From the NCBI RefSeq assembly GCF_008065135.1, contig NZ_CP042914.1, positions 6,739,404 through 6,803,403 on the forward strand: a DNA stretch of 64,000 nucleotides, read 5' to 3'. The DNA is from Roseimaritima ulvae (GTDB lineage Bacteria > Planctomycetota > Planctomycetia > Pirellulales > Pirellulaceae). Positions 8,720 through 18,024 of the stretch are shown one piece after another (position 1 is the first letter of the stretch; each line of letters begins with the position of its first letter). Under the pieces are notes generated by a model. That model was not told the DNA's origin, did not search any database, and worked only from the letters and a program-made list of their open reading frames with translations. The position numbers and the translations under genes were made by a program.

Positions 8720-9892
8720 CTAATTTTCGATCGACCACCGGCCATTCTTTTTCACGAATACCAACGGCCGCCGACCGATGGGAAAAGTAACCTGCGAGGC
8801 CGCTGCGTCATAAGTGGCTTTGCCGAAATCGATCTTGGCGATCGCCGCGAGCAATTCCTCTTTCTTACGCTTCTTAAACGCTTGCTGGATCTGCTCCCAA
8901 CGCTGGGGCTCGCTTTTCATCTGCTCTAGAGTTTCGTCCGACATTAGCAATTCCAAGGTGGTCGCCACCGAATCGTCTCCCTCTAGGCTGGCTCGCATCC
9001 GCGTCAGCGTCTGTTCGAGGTCCCGCCGAACGGCATCCGGCAGGTTGCCGTCCACGGGAGCTTCGAGCAACTGAGCGGTCGGGCCCAGTTGGATGATCGC
9101 CGTGGCGCGTTCGTCGCTGGCCGCACTGGCCTGGAACACCAACACACGGTCTGCCAGATAAATTAAATAGGTATAGAAGTGCTGCTCGCCCCCAGCGGGT
9201 GACGTGCCGCCGACATAGAACTGATACTGCGTCCCATCGTCGTTCAAAGCTTCGATGTCGGTGGCTTTCAAGCCTTCAAATTTGGCTTCTTTCAATAACT
9301 GCACCAGCGTGTTGAACTCCACCTTGTTGGCCGTCTCCGCAGGCATTTTGGGCTGCACCTTAAAAACCAATCGCTCCCCCTCATGCCCCTCGGTACCTTC
9401 GGCGACAAATACCGGTGGCAGCGCGGCAACTTTCCGCCAAACAAAATTTTCCGCTTCCGCAGCCATATCGATCTGGACGAATGGTGCCAGTTGGACCACC
9501 GAATCGTTGACCAGCCGCACGCCCACCGATTCGGGAGCGGCAAGTTCGGCCAACAGCTGCTGATAGCGCTGCGGGGTCATCGCTTCGGCGGCCGGCTGTG
9601 GTTCGGACGCCGCGGACTCAGAATTACCGGGCTTCGTAGCGGCAGCTTTGGCATACGCCTGATCCGCGTGACTCAAGCGAGCCAATGGAATCGTAAAGGT
9701 TTTTCCGTCGGCGCGAACGAGCGTGATTTGATCGCCTTCCACCGCTTGCAACGTGGCTTCGATTTTTTTCCCGTCCGAAGAGGTCCAAGTCCGAGCGACT
9801 TCCTGAGCGTCAGCGAGATCCTGCAGCGAAGTGGCCAAAACGAAAACCAAACAACAAGCAACGACACGACGAGCCATAAGCGATGACAACAT
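8720..9892 (-). CDS. SHD1-domain secreted protein
   Basis: A 390-aa protein with a signal peptide (hydrophobic VVACCLVFVLATSL, cleavage near DAQE). An SHD1 (SLA1 homology domain 1) follows at about residues 33-82: RTWTSSDGKKIEATL, then TFTIPLARLSHADQAY. The remainder is acidic, with no family I recognise; it ends IGRRPLVFVKKNGRWSIEN, a pattern seen in tail domains of planctomycetal exported proteins. ATG 9892 is preferred because AGGA lies about 6 bp upstream; ATG 9877 is the alternative. SHD1 domains bind NPF-type peptides in yeast, but in Planctomycetes their role is unknown. Convergent with the fuconate dehydratase, separated by about 70 bp that contain a degenerate hairpin repeat near 8672. 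Confidence 0.75.
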   Translation of the reverse strand: MLSSLMARRVVACCLVFVLATSLQDLADAQEVARTWTSSDGKKIEATLQAVEGDQITLVRADGKTFTIPLARLSHADQAYAKAAATKPGNSESAASEPQPAAEAMTPQRYQQLLAELAAPESVGVRLVNDSVVQLAPFVQIDMAAEAENFVWRKVAALPPVFVAEGTEGHEGERLVFKVQPKMPAETANKVEFNTLVQLLKEAKFEGLKATDIEALNDDGTQYQFYVGGTSPAGGEQHFYTYLIYLADRVLVFQASAASDERATAIIQLGPTAQLLEAPVDGNLPDAVRRDLEQTLTRMRASLEGDDSVATTLELLMSDETLEQMKSEPQRWEQIQQAFKKRKKEELLAAIAKIDFGKATYDAAASQVTFPIGRRPLVFVKKNGRWSIEN

Positions 9893-10120
9893 CCGATTTC
9901 CTAATGGGGTTAGAGTGTTCGACGCGATTGCAAACCGGACGCCGGGAGGAGGCCCCCAATTGTACTATCTCCGCGCGGGCCTGTAGGTTGACGGTCTCCG
10001 CTGGCGCCAACAAAAACACCGCCCCCCCCGCCCGACCAAACACAACACCCCCTCCCTGTGCTACATTAAAACCTCATCAATGAATGTTGGTTTTTCTCCT
10101 TTAAACCTGGGCATGGGGCA

Positions 10121-11815
10121 ATGAACGAAAAGGAACCTCTGGACGTCTCGGAGAACTCGGAAAATTCGGAAGACGCCCCCGTGATCGTCATCTTGATCGA
10201 TCCGGACGGATGTCGCTGGGGCAGGGAAGTGGACTACGATTCGGCGATCACGCTGTGGGCGGTGATCAGCGAAGACCCTCACAACTGGGACGAAGTCGCC
10301 GCTTATTGGCCGCGTTATCGCACGCCCGCCACCTGTGAATTTGCCGATGCGTTGCCGTTGGCCGCCTGTGATCGCGCCGCTGCGCGGGCCGCCATCGAAG
10401 ACTCTCAAGACTGGCTGCTGTTGGACTTGGTGGACAAACGCGTGTTCACCGGCCGCAACCTGCAACGATTAACGCACAACGCCACACTGGCGATGTCCGT
10501 GGACGAACGGGGAAGGCAACACTGCCCGTTGCCGATCCACATTCCGCCCTGGTGGGAATTGCACGAACAAGTCGATGCATCGGCGGTCGATCAGGCGCGC
10601 ACCGAGCCGCCGCAGATCCCCCGCACCCAGCGTCAGTTCCTGTTCGGTGCGGCAATGATCGATGACCTGGCAGCGCGGATCTGGAAAGTCGCTGAACTAG
10701 ATCGTTTGCCGACCGACAAGGGCGATGAACAGGCCATGGAGATCGCTCTGTACGAGTTGACGGTGGAAGTCCATCGCGACTGGTTGATGACGCCGCGAGC
10801 CGATTTGCAGGGGCGTAAACCGCGAGACCTGCTGCATGGGGCGCATGGCTGGAGCGACTCGATCGTCTGGGGCCAACGTCAACGATTCGAAGATGGCAGC
10901 CCAATGACCGCGGCGCCCGCCAACGTCGTCGGTTACGAAGACGCCCCCATGGGACGCGAAGAAATGATCATGTACTTCGATCTCTGTCGCGAAGTCATCG
11001 ACGCCGGCTGGCAATGGTGCCGACAACATGCCAGCCAACCGCCGGTGGAGGATTCCAGCACGCCCGCGACGAGGCTGCGGCACTGGCTGGCAACCGCCCG
11101 CGACCACTGGCTGCAGACGCCCTTCGAAGGCGGTTCGCCACCGAGCTTCATCATCGAGTGCAGTCGCCGCCGAGTCCCGCGAGGCGCGGAGGTACCGATC
11201 GTGGGCATGGACCGCTGCCAAAGCGAACAGCACATGCCCGATTGCAATTGTCCGATCTGCGACATGATGCAATCCGGCCTGTTCGGCGTGGGCTTTACCT
11301 CCCTGGACGGCCATCACTTGGAACTGGACAACGAGTTCGCCTTTTCGACACATGAAATGGTCGAGGATTGGGAACGAGAACAGCGTGAGTTTCGGGAGAT
11401 GAATGCGGCGATCGAACGCGACATGGCCGAACGCCAAGCCAAACGGGACGCCGGCGAAATCGACGACGACGAATTCGCTTCCGCTTGGTCGGCCCCGATC
11501 AGCGATGAACCGCTTCCCGGCGATCCGCTGGGGCACATGCACCTGGCCTTCCGGTTAGCCGAAATCATCGGAGACCTGGAGGTCGCCGCGGCACCACAAG
11601 AACGGATCCACAGCCTGAATCAAGCCTTTCGCGAGTACCGCGAGAGCGAGGCGGCGGAGCGTCAAACGGCGGTGCAAGCCCTGGGGCAGCAGCTGGTAGC
11701 GACGGCCGAGCGGTATCCGCAGCTGCTGTCGAAAGTGGTGGATTTTCAGTCGCAGATCGACGAACGTGAACGAGGCCCGATCGCCTCGCACATCGTCGAT
11801 GACGACGAGCATTAA
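10121..11815 (+). CDS. Conserved-type hypothetical protein with CxCxxC motif
   Basis: A 564-aa soluble, acidic protein that I do not recognise. No signal peptide or membrane segment is evident. The N-terminus begins with an acidic stretch (NEKEPLDVSENSENSED) and then VIVILIDPDG. The middle is rich in Trp and acidic residues (PPWWELHEQ, AHGWSDSIVWGQ). A DRCQ...DCNCPICD cluster gives Cys375, Cys377 and Cys380, plus a Cys about ten residues earlier, compatible with a zinc or Fe-S site. Residues 405-450 are strongly charged and probably helical (DWEREQREFREM, DMAERQAKRD), and the C-terminus is helical too. It stands alone, with about 228 bp of non-coding DNA upstream. Codon use matches its neighbours. 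The coding call rests on length and composition, not homology. Confidence 0.6.
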   Translation: MNEKEPLDVSENSENSEDAPVIVILIDPDGCRWGREVDYDSAITLWAVISEDPHNWDEVAAYWPRYRTPATCEFADALPLAACDRAAARAAIEDSQDWLLLDLVDKRVFTGRNLQRLTHNATLAMSVDERGRQHCPLPIHIPPWWELHEQVDASAVDQARTEPPQIPRTQRQFLFGAAMIDDLAARIWKVAELDRLPTDKGDEQAMEIALYELTVEVHRDWLMTPRADLQGRKPRDLLHGAHGWSDSIVWGQRQRFEDGSPMTAAPANVVGYEDAPMGREEMIMYFDLCREVIDAGWQWCRQHASQPPVEDSSTPATRLRHWLATARDHWLQTPFEGGSPPSFIIECSRRRVPRGAEVPIVGMDRCQSEQHMPDCNCPICDMMQSGLFGVGFTSLDGHHLELDNEFAFSTHEMVEDWEREQREFREMNAAIERDMAERQAKRDAGEIDDDEFASAWSAPISDEPLPGDPLGHMHLAFRLAEIIGDLEVAAAPQERIHSLNQAFREYRESEAAERQTAVQALGQQLVATAERYPQLLSKVVDFQSQIDERERGPIASHIVDDDEH

Positions 11816-11865
11816 CCGGCGTCTGCGCCCCATCAGCCGCAGGGCGCTAGCCCCTGGGCAAGGCA

Positions 11866-12645
11866 TCACCTTGCCGTCCAGCCGCCGTCGACCGTTAGCA
11901 TGCTGCCAGTCATATAACTGGCGGCCGGGCTGGCCAAAAAGATGGCCGCTCCTTGAATCTCGTGCATCTGGCCCCAGCGCTCCAGCGCTGTCGCGCCGAC
12001 GATAAACTTCTTCGTCTGTTCGTCTTCCGCAATCGGCACGTTCATCGGCGTCAGGAAGGGGCCCGGACAGATTGCGTTGACCAGAATATTGTCAGCGGCC
12101 AATTCCAGCCCCAGCGATCTGGTCAGCTGGACCACGGCGCCTTTGCTACTGGCATATGGGGTGCGGTCCGCCAGCCCGACCAATCCCAGCGTGCTGGCCA
12201 TATTAATGATCCGCCCGTAGCGGCGTTCTTTCATCACCGCCGAAACGTGTTTGCAGCACAACCACGTGGCATCGACGTTGATGCTTTGCACGCGACGAAA
12301 TTCTTCCAGAGAAAGCTCGCCGATCGGTCCGCGAATATTGATCCCGGCATTGTTGATCAGGATATCAAGGCGCCCGAATTCGTCGCGACAGCGAGCCACC
12401 ATGGCCGCCACCTGATCTTCGCACGACACATCCGCCGCCACGCCCACCGCCTTAACCGGGTATTCATCCGCAATCGCCGCCGCGGCGGCTTGGGCTTCGC
12501 TTTCATTGCGACTGACCAGCAATAGATTGGCGCCGGCCGAAGCCAAGGCCGCCGCCATAGCTTCGCCCAGTCCCTTGGAGCCGCCGGTGACCACGGCCAC
12601 CTGATCCTGTAGTTGAAACTGAGCAATCCCGGGCCAACGAGTCAT
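11866..12645 (-). CDS. Short-chain dehydrogenase/reductase (SDR)
   Basis: A 259-aa classical SDR, NAD(P)-dependent oxidoreductase. The cofactor motif is TGGSKGLG, the structural motif NNAG (LINNAGINIRGP), and the catalytic pair is Tyr164 and Lys168 in PYASSKGAV, with the upstream catalytic Ser in MASTLGLVG. The C-terminus has the family ending SYMTGSMLTVDGGWT. The start at 12645 is chosen because it leaves a normal short leader (MTRWPGIAQFQLQDQVAVVTGG); an open frame continues upstream without similarity. It most resembles gluconate 5-dehydrogenase/3-oxoacyl-ACP-reductase-like members, but the substrate cannot be read from sequence. It follows the PhoD-like gene on the same strand with a 136-bp gap, so co-transcription is possible but not evident. 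Confidence 0.88.
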   Translation of the reverse strand: MTRWPGIAQFQLQDQVAVVTGGSKGLGEAMAAALASAGANLLLVSRNESEAQAAAAAIADEYPVKAVGVAADVSCEDQVAAMVARCRDEFGRLDILINNAGINIRGPIGELSLEEFRRVQSINVDATWLCCKHVSAVMKERRYGRIINMASTLGLVGLADRTPYASSKGAVVQLTRSLGLELAADNILVNAICPGPFLTPMNVPIAEDEQTKKFIVGATALERWGQMHEIQGAAIFLASPAASYMTGSMLTVDGGWTAR

Positions 12646-12781
12646 CTGCACCAACCTGTGAAACGTTTTGAAGTTTTGAAGATCTGAAAAAACCCAGGGC
12701 GGCGTCAACGCTCGTCCCTCGCGTTGCCTTGCCCTGGGCTTTGGTTGTTTGGGACCTTCGGCCCCCAGAATCCAGCTTCCG

Positions 12782-14629
12782 CTATTCACTCAGCCGGATG
12801 GCTTGAGGTTCGCTGCCGACGCTGGCCTTGGGCACGACGACGGTGTCGGGGGCATCCTGGCCGGCTTTGACCACGAAGCTCTTGCCCTTGGGAGCTCCGG
12901 GCGTAAACGTTTTACCGGCCGCTCGCACCGTGTACAGGATCTCGCTAGTATCCGCATCGACCAATTGCACGACCGGGTTTTCGACATCAAAACTCAGCTC
13001 GCCCAACTGGCCCCAGGAGGGCGGAGCGTAGTTATCGAACTGCGAAATCGTGCGAGGCCAGCCGGGGTACTGTTTGGCGGCTGGATCGGTGACGTCGACG
13101 TTCCGCGGCCAGCATTCCATGGTGATCTGCCGCGTCTTGGTGTTCAGTCGTACGATGCCCCAGCCGGCGGCTCGGGTGTTTAACAGATTGCCGGCCGGGG
13201 TTTTGGCGGGGTTGGCCGCGGCGTAATTGGTGACCTTGTTGGCAAAGCCATCGAGGTGGTCTCCGGTGTAAGCCGGCGCACCGGGCTCGCGGTTTTCGCC
13301 CGGCTCGAGCGGTTCCCACCAACGCAGGTACAAGTTGGCGATCGATGGCACACAGAACGACCAACCGGCATCGCGATACTCGTCGATGCCGTGGTGAAAG
13401 ATGGTTGCCAGGTGCTGGTCGCCGGCCAAGTGAAACGCAAAGGCTCGCCGCAGCGATGCCAGGGCGCGGTTGCGGCCGGTTTGCGGCCAACCGTTGGAGT
13501 CCATGTCGGCGTGCAGACGACCGTTGGCCGCGCCGTGGATATGGGCACCGCCGCAAAAGATGGTTTGGGATAGGGCGATTTTCATGTCGGCATCGGCCCA
13601 GTCCTGCGCCCACTGATCGATGAACTTCAGCTGACGTTCGCCCAGCAGGATCGCGCCTTCGACGTCCACGCTGGCCGGATCATAATCGGGGTTACGGATA
13701 TGGTCGGGACGCGGCCCTTGTTTCGGCACACGGCCGGCCGGACCGGTCTTGAATTTACGGTCTTCAAGGATCGCAAAGTCGACGTTGCCCCAGTTCAAAT
13801 TGGTGAAGTAGACGCCGATGCCTTGACCGATTTTGTGAGGATCCGCAGGGTCGGGCAGGTGGCTGGTCTGCGCTCGTTCGACTTCCTTTACATACACGCC
13901 AGGCCGAGCGTATCCGCCGTCGGCGGCTCCGGGCAGGGTAGCGATTTTGCCGCTTTCGCCCCACAGGTTGGGCTGGCCGACGTCGTGGTCATCGGGCAGG
14001 CAGATCGTGGGGCGGTCTTTGATGATCGCGCCGAAATCGCGACCGAACTTCAACCACGCCGCGTAGTGTCGGTTGTGATCGTAGACCTGGTCGCCGGAGA
14101 AGAACAACACGTCGGCATCGATGCGGTTGACGTTGTCGATGATGTCTTGGCGAGAGATATCGCCGCCGTGAGCGGGAGCGATGGAATTGCCCGTAAAGCC
14201 GGCGACGACCAATTCGTCCTTGTCGACGGGGTTCTTGCGGACGGTGCCCTCATAGGTGGCTTCGCTGCCATGCAACACGCGATACTTGTAGGCTTTGGAA
14301 TCGTCCCAGTCGGCGACGCGGAAGGGAGCTGTCCAACCGGGTTCGATCACCGTCGTCTTGGCCACTTCGACCCAGCGTCCGTCCTTTTCGATCTCCAACC
14401 GTACGGTCTTCGATTCATCGTCGGCCAACGGATACAGCTGAGCGGTCAGTTTGAGGGTTTGATCGTGAACGGTGTACAGGGCAAAGCAGATCACATCTTT
14501 GCGTTCAACGTCGGGGATCGAGAGGATCGCCCGGCCCCGCCGCCGCTGTGCGTTTTGCTGAGCCACGGCGGGCTCGGCGGCGAACCACATCGCCAGGGTA
14601 AAAGCCGCCAGATATGCCGAAAATTTCAT
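12782..14629 (-). CDS. PhoD-like metallophosphatase, secreted
   Basis: A 615-aa exported metallophosphoesterase of the alkaline phosphatase D type. ATG 14629 is supported by AAGGAAA just upstream and by the signal peptide that follows (AYLAAFTLAMWFAAEPAVAQQ). A fibronectin-like N-terminal domain (about 40-150) precedes the catalytic domain. Metal-binding motifs are visible: FFSGDQVYDHN, CLPDDHDVGQ, GGAHIHG and LAGDQHLATIFHHG. The C-terminal ~100 residues look like a beta domain (ENPVVQLVDADTSEILYTVRA). The start overlaps the stop of the upstream membrane-protein gene by ATGA, so they are translationally coupled. PhoD enzymes hydrolyse phosphodiesters and monoesters outside the membrane, using Ca and Fe in the studied cases. 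The insert-rich catalytic region suggests a planctomycete subgroup whose substrate is unknown. Confidence 0.85.
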   Translation of the reverse strand: MKFSAYLAAFTLAMWFAAEPAVAQQNAQRRRGRAILSIPDVERKDVICFALYTVHDQTLKLTAQLYPLADDESKTVRLEIEKDGRWVEVAKTTVIEPGWTAPFRVADWDDSKAYKYRVLHGSEATYEGTVRKNPVDKDELVVAGFTGNSIAPAHGGDISRQDIIDNVNRIDADVLFFSGDQVYDHNRHYAAWLKFGRDFGAIIKDRPTICLPDDHDVGQPNLWGESGKIATLPGAADGGYARPGVYVKEVERAQTSHLPDPADPHKIGQGIGVYFTNLNWGNVDFAILEDRKFKTGPAGRVPKQGPRPDHIRNPDYDPASVDVEGAILLGERQLKFIDQWAQDWADADMKIALSQTIFCGGAHIHGAANGRLHADMDSNGWPQTGRNRALASLRRAFAFHLAGDQHLATIFHHGIDEYRDAGWSFCVPSIANLYLRWWEPLEPGENREPGAPAYTGDHLDGFANKVTNYAAANPAKTPAGNLLNTRAAGWGIVRLNTKTRQITMECWPRNVDVTDPAAKQYPGWPRTISQFDNYAPPSWGQLGELSFDVENPVVQLVDADTSEILYTVRAAGKTFTPGAPKGKSFVVKAGQDAPDTVVVPKASVGSEPQAIRLSE

Positions 14630-15603
14630 TGGGTTTCCTTGTCGTTTAAATTCGATGGTTCCCGCGGTTTTCGCCACAGGAGAAACAAGTATAGAGGAAT
14701 CAGAAAGTGGGGCGCTCGGAGCACCGCTTCGTGCAGGAACTGGTCGGCCGCCCAGTAATTTAGGCTCCAAGACATCCCGGCCACGGGCCGTGCGATGGCG
14801 GTCAAAAACCCCCAGCCCACGCCGTACAACGCGCAGGGCCGCCGGACCCAGGGGAGCAACACCCCCACACAGACCAGCAGATCCAACACGCCAAACCCGC
14901 GCAGCAGGGTCTGAGCCGTTTCGTATTCGACCTGTAAACTGACGCAGGTCATGGCGTAGAAGGTCGCCGGCGTGGGCCACAGGCCCAGCGCATAACTACC
15001 GTGGCCAGCAAAGGTCATCACAAAGGCCACCACGGCGGTGATCACGGTGGCTCGGTGCCGGACTCCCAGGGCCAACGCCATCACCAACAACACGGGCATC
15101 AGCATCTGTCCGCCATGCTCGACAAACATCGGCAACTGCCGCTGCGCGGCTACGTATTTGGCGTAGCTCAATACGACCAGCATTCCGCTGCCACCCAGTA
15201 GGGCCGTCATTTGCAGCCACGAACGTTTGCGGACTGTCAGCGACAGGATCGTGCAGGCCAGATACAACCAAGCGGTGCGGGCCAGCCACTTTTGCACAAA
15301 GCCATCATCGGCGCCCGAGCCGACGAATTCGTCCCAATCGATTCCCCAGCGGCCGGCAAATTGGTAGGTAGCATCCTGCCACAGCAAGACGCCATAGGGG
15401 GCTTCCCAGTAGAAATGCACCCAGGTCCAGCCGGCGAAACAAAGAAAGGCCCCCATTCGCAGGACAAAGATCAGCAGACGATCGATTTTCGCTTTGTTCA
15501 ATACAGTTTCGCTTCGTTCAATACAGGCACCCGCCCAGCATACACCGAACCATCGCCCGTTCAAAATCCACTCCCGCCGGCGTGCAACCGATTTGCCGGC
15601 CAT
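14626..15603 (-). CDS. Polytopic membrane protein, unknown
   Basis: A 325-aa integral membrane protein with roughly eight hydrophobic segments (examples LLIFVLRMGAFLCFAGWTW, LYLACTILSLTV, MLMPVLLVMALALGV). ATG 15603 has AGAGGGG close upstream; a TTG at 15501 (NKAKIDRLL) would also give a plausible membrane protein and removes an unusual Cys/Trp-rich leader. I do not recognise a family; the layout is loosely like DoxX/MauE-type or vitamin-K-epoxide-type small membrane proteins, but no diagnostic motif is seen. The 3' end overlaps the PhoD-like phosphatase by ATGA, so a shared role at the cell envelope is an inference from coupling only. Confidence 0.7.
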   Translation of the reverse strand: MAGKSVARRREWILNGRWFGVCWAGACIERSETVLNKAKIDRLLIFVLRMGAFLCFAGWTWVHFYWEAPYGVLLWQDATYQFAGRWGIDWDEFVGSGADDGFVQKWLARTAWLYLACTILSLTVRKRSWLQMTALLGGSGMLVVLSYAKYVAAQRQLPMFVEHGGQMLMPVLLVMALALGVRHRATVITAVVAFVMTFAGHGSYALGLWPTPATFYAMTCVSLQVEYETAQTLLRGFGVLDLLVCVGVLLPWVRRPCALYGVGWGFLTAIARPVAGMSWSLNYWAADQFLHEAVLRAPHFLIPLYLFLLWRKPREPSNLNDKETQ

Positions 15604-15806
15604 CACCCCTCTTCACGGAAGAGTGTGAAGCACCGCTTGCTGGCGAATCGAAGCTATTGCTTCACTAGTCTCCTAAAGAGCTAACCACACAGGGCAGGGT
15701 AGGGCGGTGGTCGCGCGTGCCGGAGCGCTCGACAGGGTATGCTGGGGGCTGTACCAGGGCTGCCCTTCTAATCTAGTCACTTCCTGTCATCCAAGAGAAT
15801 TGTTTG

Positions 15807-17042
15807 ATGTCAGCACGCCTTATTCGGTGCCCCAAATGCCAAACGCAACTGCGTGTACCGCCTGCCGCAGCAAAAATCCAATGTCCCAAATGCCAAACTC
15901 TGCTGAACCTGAAGGCCCCCGCCGCAGCGGCCGCACCCACCACGCCCCAACCCCCTAGCCCGCAAAACGCTGCCCCCCAACCCGCTGGCTCGCAATTTCC
16001 GGCGGCTGCCGCGCCGGCGGCGACGCCCCAGCCCTTTCGTTCCACGTTTACGCCACCGACGCCAGGAGCGGGTAGCCCGGCTGGTGCGAAGTCCCCAGCG
16101 GCCGGCGATGATTCTGGGCCAGGAAAATCCAAACTGATGTGGGTGCTGCTCGGTTCGGGCGCCGCGCTGTTGGTGCTGTGTCTGTTGGCCGGTGCCGGAG
16201 TGGCCGCCTACATGATGCTCCAAAACCAGCCGTCCGAGCCCACCGTGGCCAACGCCACGGCCGCCGGGTCAGCTTCCGCAGCCGCGTCCCTTCCGGCGGC
16301 CACGTCGCCGCTGCCGGACAGTTGGGAAGCCGGCGAAGTGCTGGCGGTGACCGCGCGGTTTCCTCCCGGAGCGGTCCGCCGCAGCAAAACCGATCAAAGC
16401 GGCGTTCACCGCGTGATCAGCGCCCAGACCAGCGCGGTTTACGAACTGCAAGTGGTGATCCAATCGCCGCCGGGAGACGAACCGCTGGCGGCGCTGCAAA
16501 GCTTGACGGCTGACCGCACTGATGGGCCTCACCGCTGGGAACCGATCACTCGCGACGGCCACGACGGCTTCCGCTCGGTCTCGCAGCAGGGCTCCGCCGC
16601 TACGAAGCGAATTGTCGAAGCCTATCCGCATCCAGACGGCTGGGTGTTGGTGTCCTATCAGGCGTTCAGCAGCCGCGATGCTGCCAAGCGTCCCTCGCGT
16701 GAGGTGCCAGAAGACGAAGCGGAACTAGATCTGCCGGAAAGCTTTGTGGCTTCGTTGTCCCTGCCCGCTCAGTTCCCCACCAGCACCCAGGCTATGAACA
16801 CGCAGCCGCAATTCCACAAACTGGCCGAATCGGAAAAGAAGCAGCTCTACAAGCTTTACGAAGTCGCTTATCAGCAGGCCCACCAGAAAATCAGAATCCC
16901 CCGTGGCCCGGCGCGAACGCGAACCGAAAACATGTTGGCCGCGGTCTTGGCCAGCGAAGTCAAGAAACTGGCGGCAATGTTTGACTGTTCCGAAGCCGAG
17001 GTCCGCAGCATCGGCGCCGAAGGCCAAGCATTGGGCTGGTGA
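15807..17042 (+). CDS. Zinc-ribbon membrane-anchored protein
   Basis: A 411-aa protein starting with a double-CxxC ribbon of the MJ0042/LSD1-like type: IRCPKCQTQLRVP then IQCPKCQTLLNLK (residues about 7-35). A Pro/Ala-rich linker follows to about 105, then one transmembrane helix (LMWVLLGSGAALLVLCLLAG). The outer part holds a PsbP-like or DcrB-like beta domain (about 165-310), and the last 80 residues are a helical segment with KLYEVAYQQAHQKI. ATG 15807 is preferred over TTG 15804 because AAGAGAA lies at a suitable distance. Cytoplasmic zinc-ribbon plus anchored outer domain is a repeated planctomycetal design; no function is established. Confidence 0.75.
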   Translation: MSARLIRCPKCQTQLRVPPAAAKIQCPKCQTLLNLKAPAAAAAPTTPQPPSPQNAAPQPAGSQFPAAAAPAATPQPFRSTFTPPTPGAGSPAGAKSPAAGDDSGPGKSKLMWVLLGSGAALLVLCLLAGAGVAAYMMLQNQPSEPTVANATAAGSASAAASLPAATSPLPDSWEAGEVLAVTARFPPGAVRRSKTDQSGVHRVISAQTSAVYELQVVIQSPPGDEPLAALQSLTADRTDGPHRWEPITRDGHDGFRSVSQQGSAATKRIVEAYPHPDGWVLVSYQAFSSRDAAKRPSREVPEDEAELDLPESFVASLSLPAQFPTSTQAMNTQPQFHKLAESEKKQLYKLYEVAYQQAHQKIRIPRGPARTRTENMLAAVLASEVKKLAAMFDCSEAEVRSIGAEGQALGW

Positions 17043-17067
17043 GAAGCATTGGCTTAGTGAGCTTCGC

Positions 17068-17577
17068 TCAGACGCTGACGGTGGCCGGTTCCTCGGTCAT
17101 CCTGGGCGACGCATTTACTGCGGCTGGGCGGTCCAGTGGCGGCGCTGCGACCTGATTCCTCAGCTCCAACAATTCAGCTCGCAGCTGATTGTACAGCGGT
17201 GCCAGTTCGGTCCATTGATCTTCGTCACGGAATTTGATTTCGCGGCCGTCTTCCCCCGCGGCCAGGACTTGCATTTCACTTCGCAGTCGGAACACCGGGC
17301 CGGCAAAACGATTGGACATTCGCAGTACATCGTGGGCCACGATCGGCATCAGCACCAACACACCGGGGGCCCAGCAAAAGGCATCGAACGCAAAATTGGT
17401 GAAATGTTGTCCCCAGGACAAACTCGGGTCGGCCAGGGCCTGCGAAAAATACAACACGCAGCACATATAGAGCAGACCGGCAGCGGCATAGATGCCCGCC
17501 CGACACAGCAGGGCCCCTTGGACCTGGCGATCGATCAACAGCCGAACTCGCAGCGGCGTGGTGGATGGTGCAGCCAT
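17068..17577 (-). CDS. Small two-TM protein, HAMP-like tail
   Basis: A 169-aa membrane protein. Two hydrophobic segments are visible: AGIYAAAGLLYMCCVLYF (about 27-45) and APGVLVLMPIVAHDVL (about 70-86). The segment after the second helix (SNRFAGPVFRLRSEMQVLAAG, then IKFRDEDQWTELAPLYNQL) matches the pattern of HAMP-type linkers in small planctomycetal and proteobacterial methyl-accepting-like proteins, where a signal would pass from membrane to coiled coil. There is no kinase or chemotaxis effector domain. It begins 42 bp after the Flp pilin stop on the same strand, so the two are probably co-transcribed. Confidence 0.7.
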   Translation of the reverse strand: MAAPSTTPLRVRLLIDRQVQGALLCRAGIYAAAGLLYMCCVLYFSQALADPSLSWGQHFTNFAFDAFCWAPGVLVLMPIVAHDVLRMSNRFAGPVFRLRSEMQVLAAGEDGREIKFRDEDQWTELAPLYNQLRAELLELRNQVAAPPLDRPAAVNASPRMTEEPATVSV

Positions 17578-17619
17578 GGGATCAGGAGCCGTATTCGAGT
17601 GGTAGAGGGAACCGGGAGA

Positions 17620-17814
17620 TCAGGGGCCAAAAGCACCGTCGATGGCATCGCCGGACGCCGAGAAGCTCTCATCGGTCTTCTGGGCTAACAACGTCACCGA
17701 GCCCAGGCAGGCGACGATGATCAGAGCCATCATGACCGCGTATTCAACGGCCGTGGGGCCATCTTCGTCGCGAAGAAACCGACCGACGGCCGGCAACCAG
17801 TTGTGAAAGTTCAT
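17620..17814 (-). CDS. Flp/Fap-type pilin
   Basis: A 64-aa Flp-family pilin, the subunit of tight-adherence (Tad) pili. The signature is FLRDEDGPTAVEYAVMMALI followed by a hydrophobic helix VACLGSVTLLA. The expected prepilin peptidase cut is at the Gly in EDGPTAVEY, leaving a Glu five residues into the mature pilin. Length is normal. No tad assembly gene (cpaF, tadB, tadC, cpaB) is in the window, so this is an isolated pilin gene, as often seen in Planctomycetes. The neighbour downstream is a small membrane protein. Orphan Flp genes may have been recruited to other secretion machines; that is inference. Confidence 0.88.
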   Translation of the reverse strand: MNFHNWLPAVGRFLRDEDGPTAVEYAVMMALIIVACLGSVTLLAQKTDESFSASGDAIDGAFGP

Positions 17815-18024
17815 TGGACTAGGCCTCAGACAACTTAGGGCAGTATTAAAAGTAGCTGTTAAACTCTAGGATGCAGGTCCTTCAAACCCCGCTGGGAAAC
17901 GGGATTCCGAGCCGTCCTTGCCACCGCGAGTTCCGGATGTCAAGGTTATCGGGGTTCTGACAGCCACGTAGATCGTGAGTAGAATACCCCGACTGTTCGA
18001 ACTTTCTTTTTCCGCGAATGTTTC

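Noticed and set aside
13700-14758. 352-codon forward frame opposite the PhoD-like gene
   Set aside because: The opposite strand has a signal peptide and metal-binding motifs; the forward frame lacks any feature.
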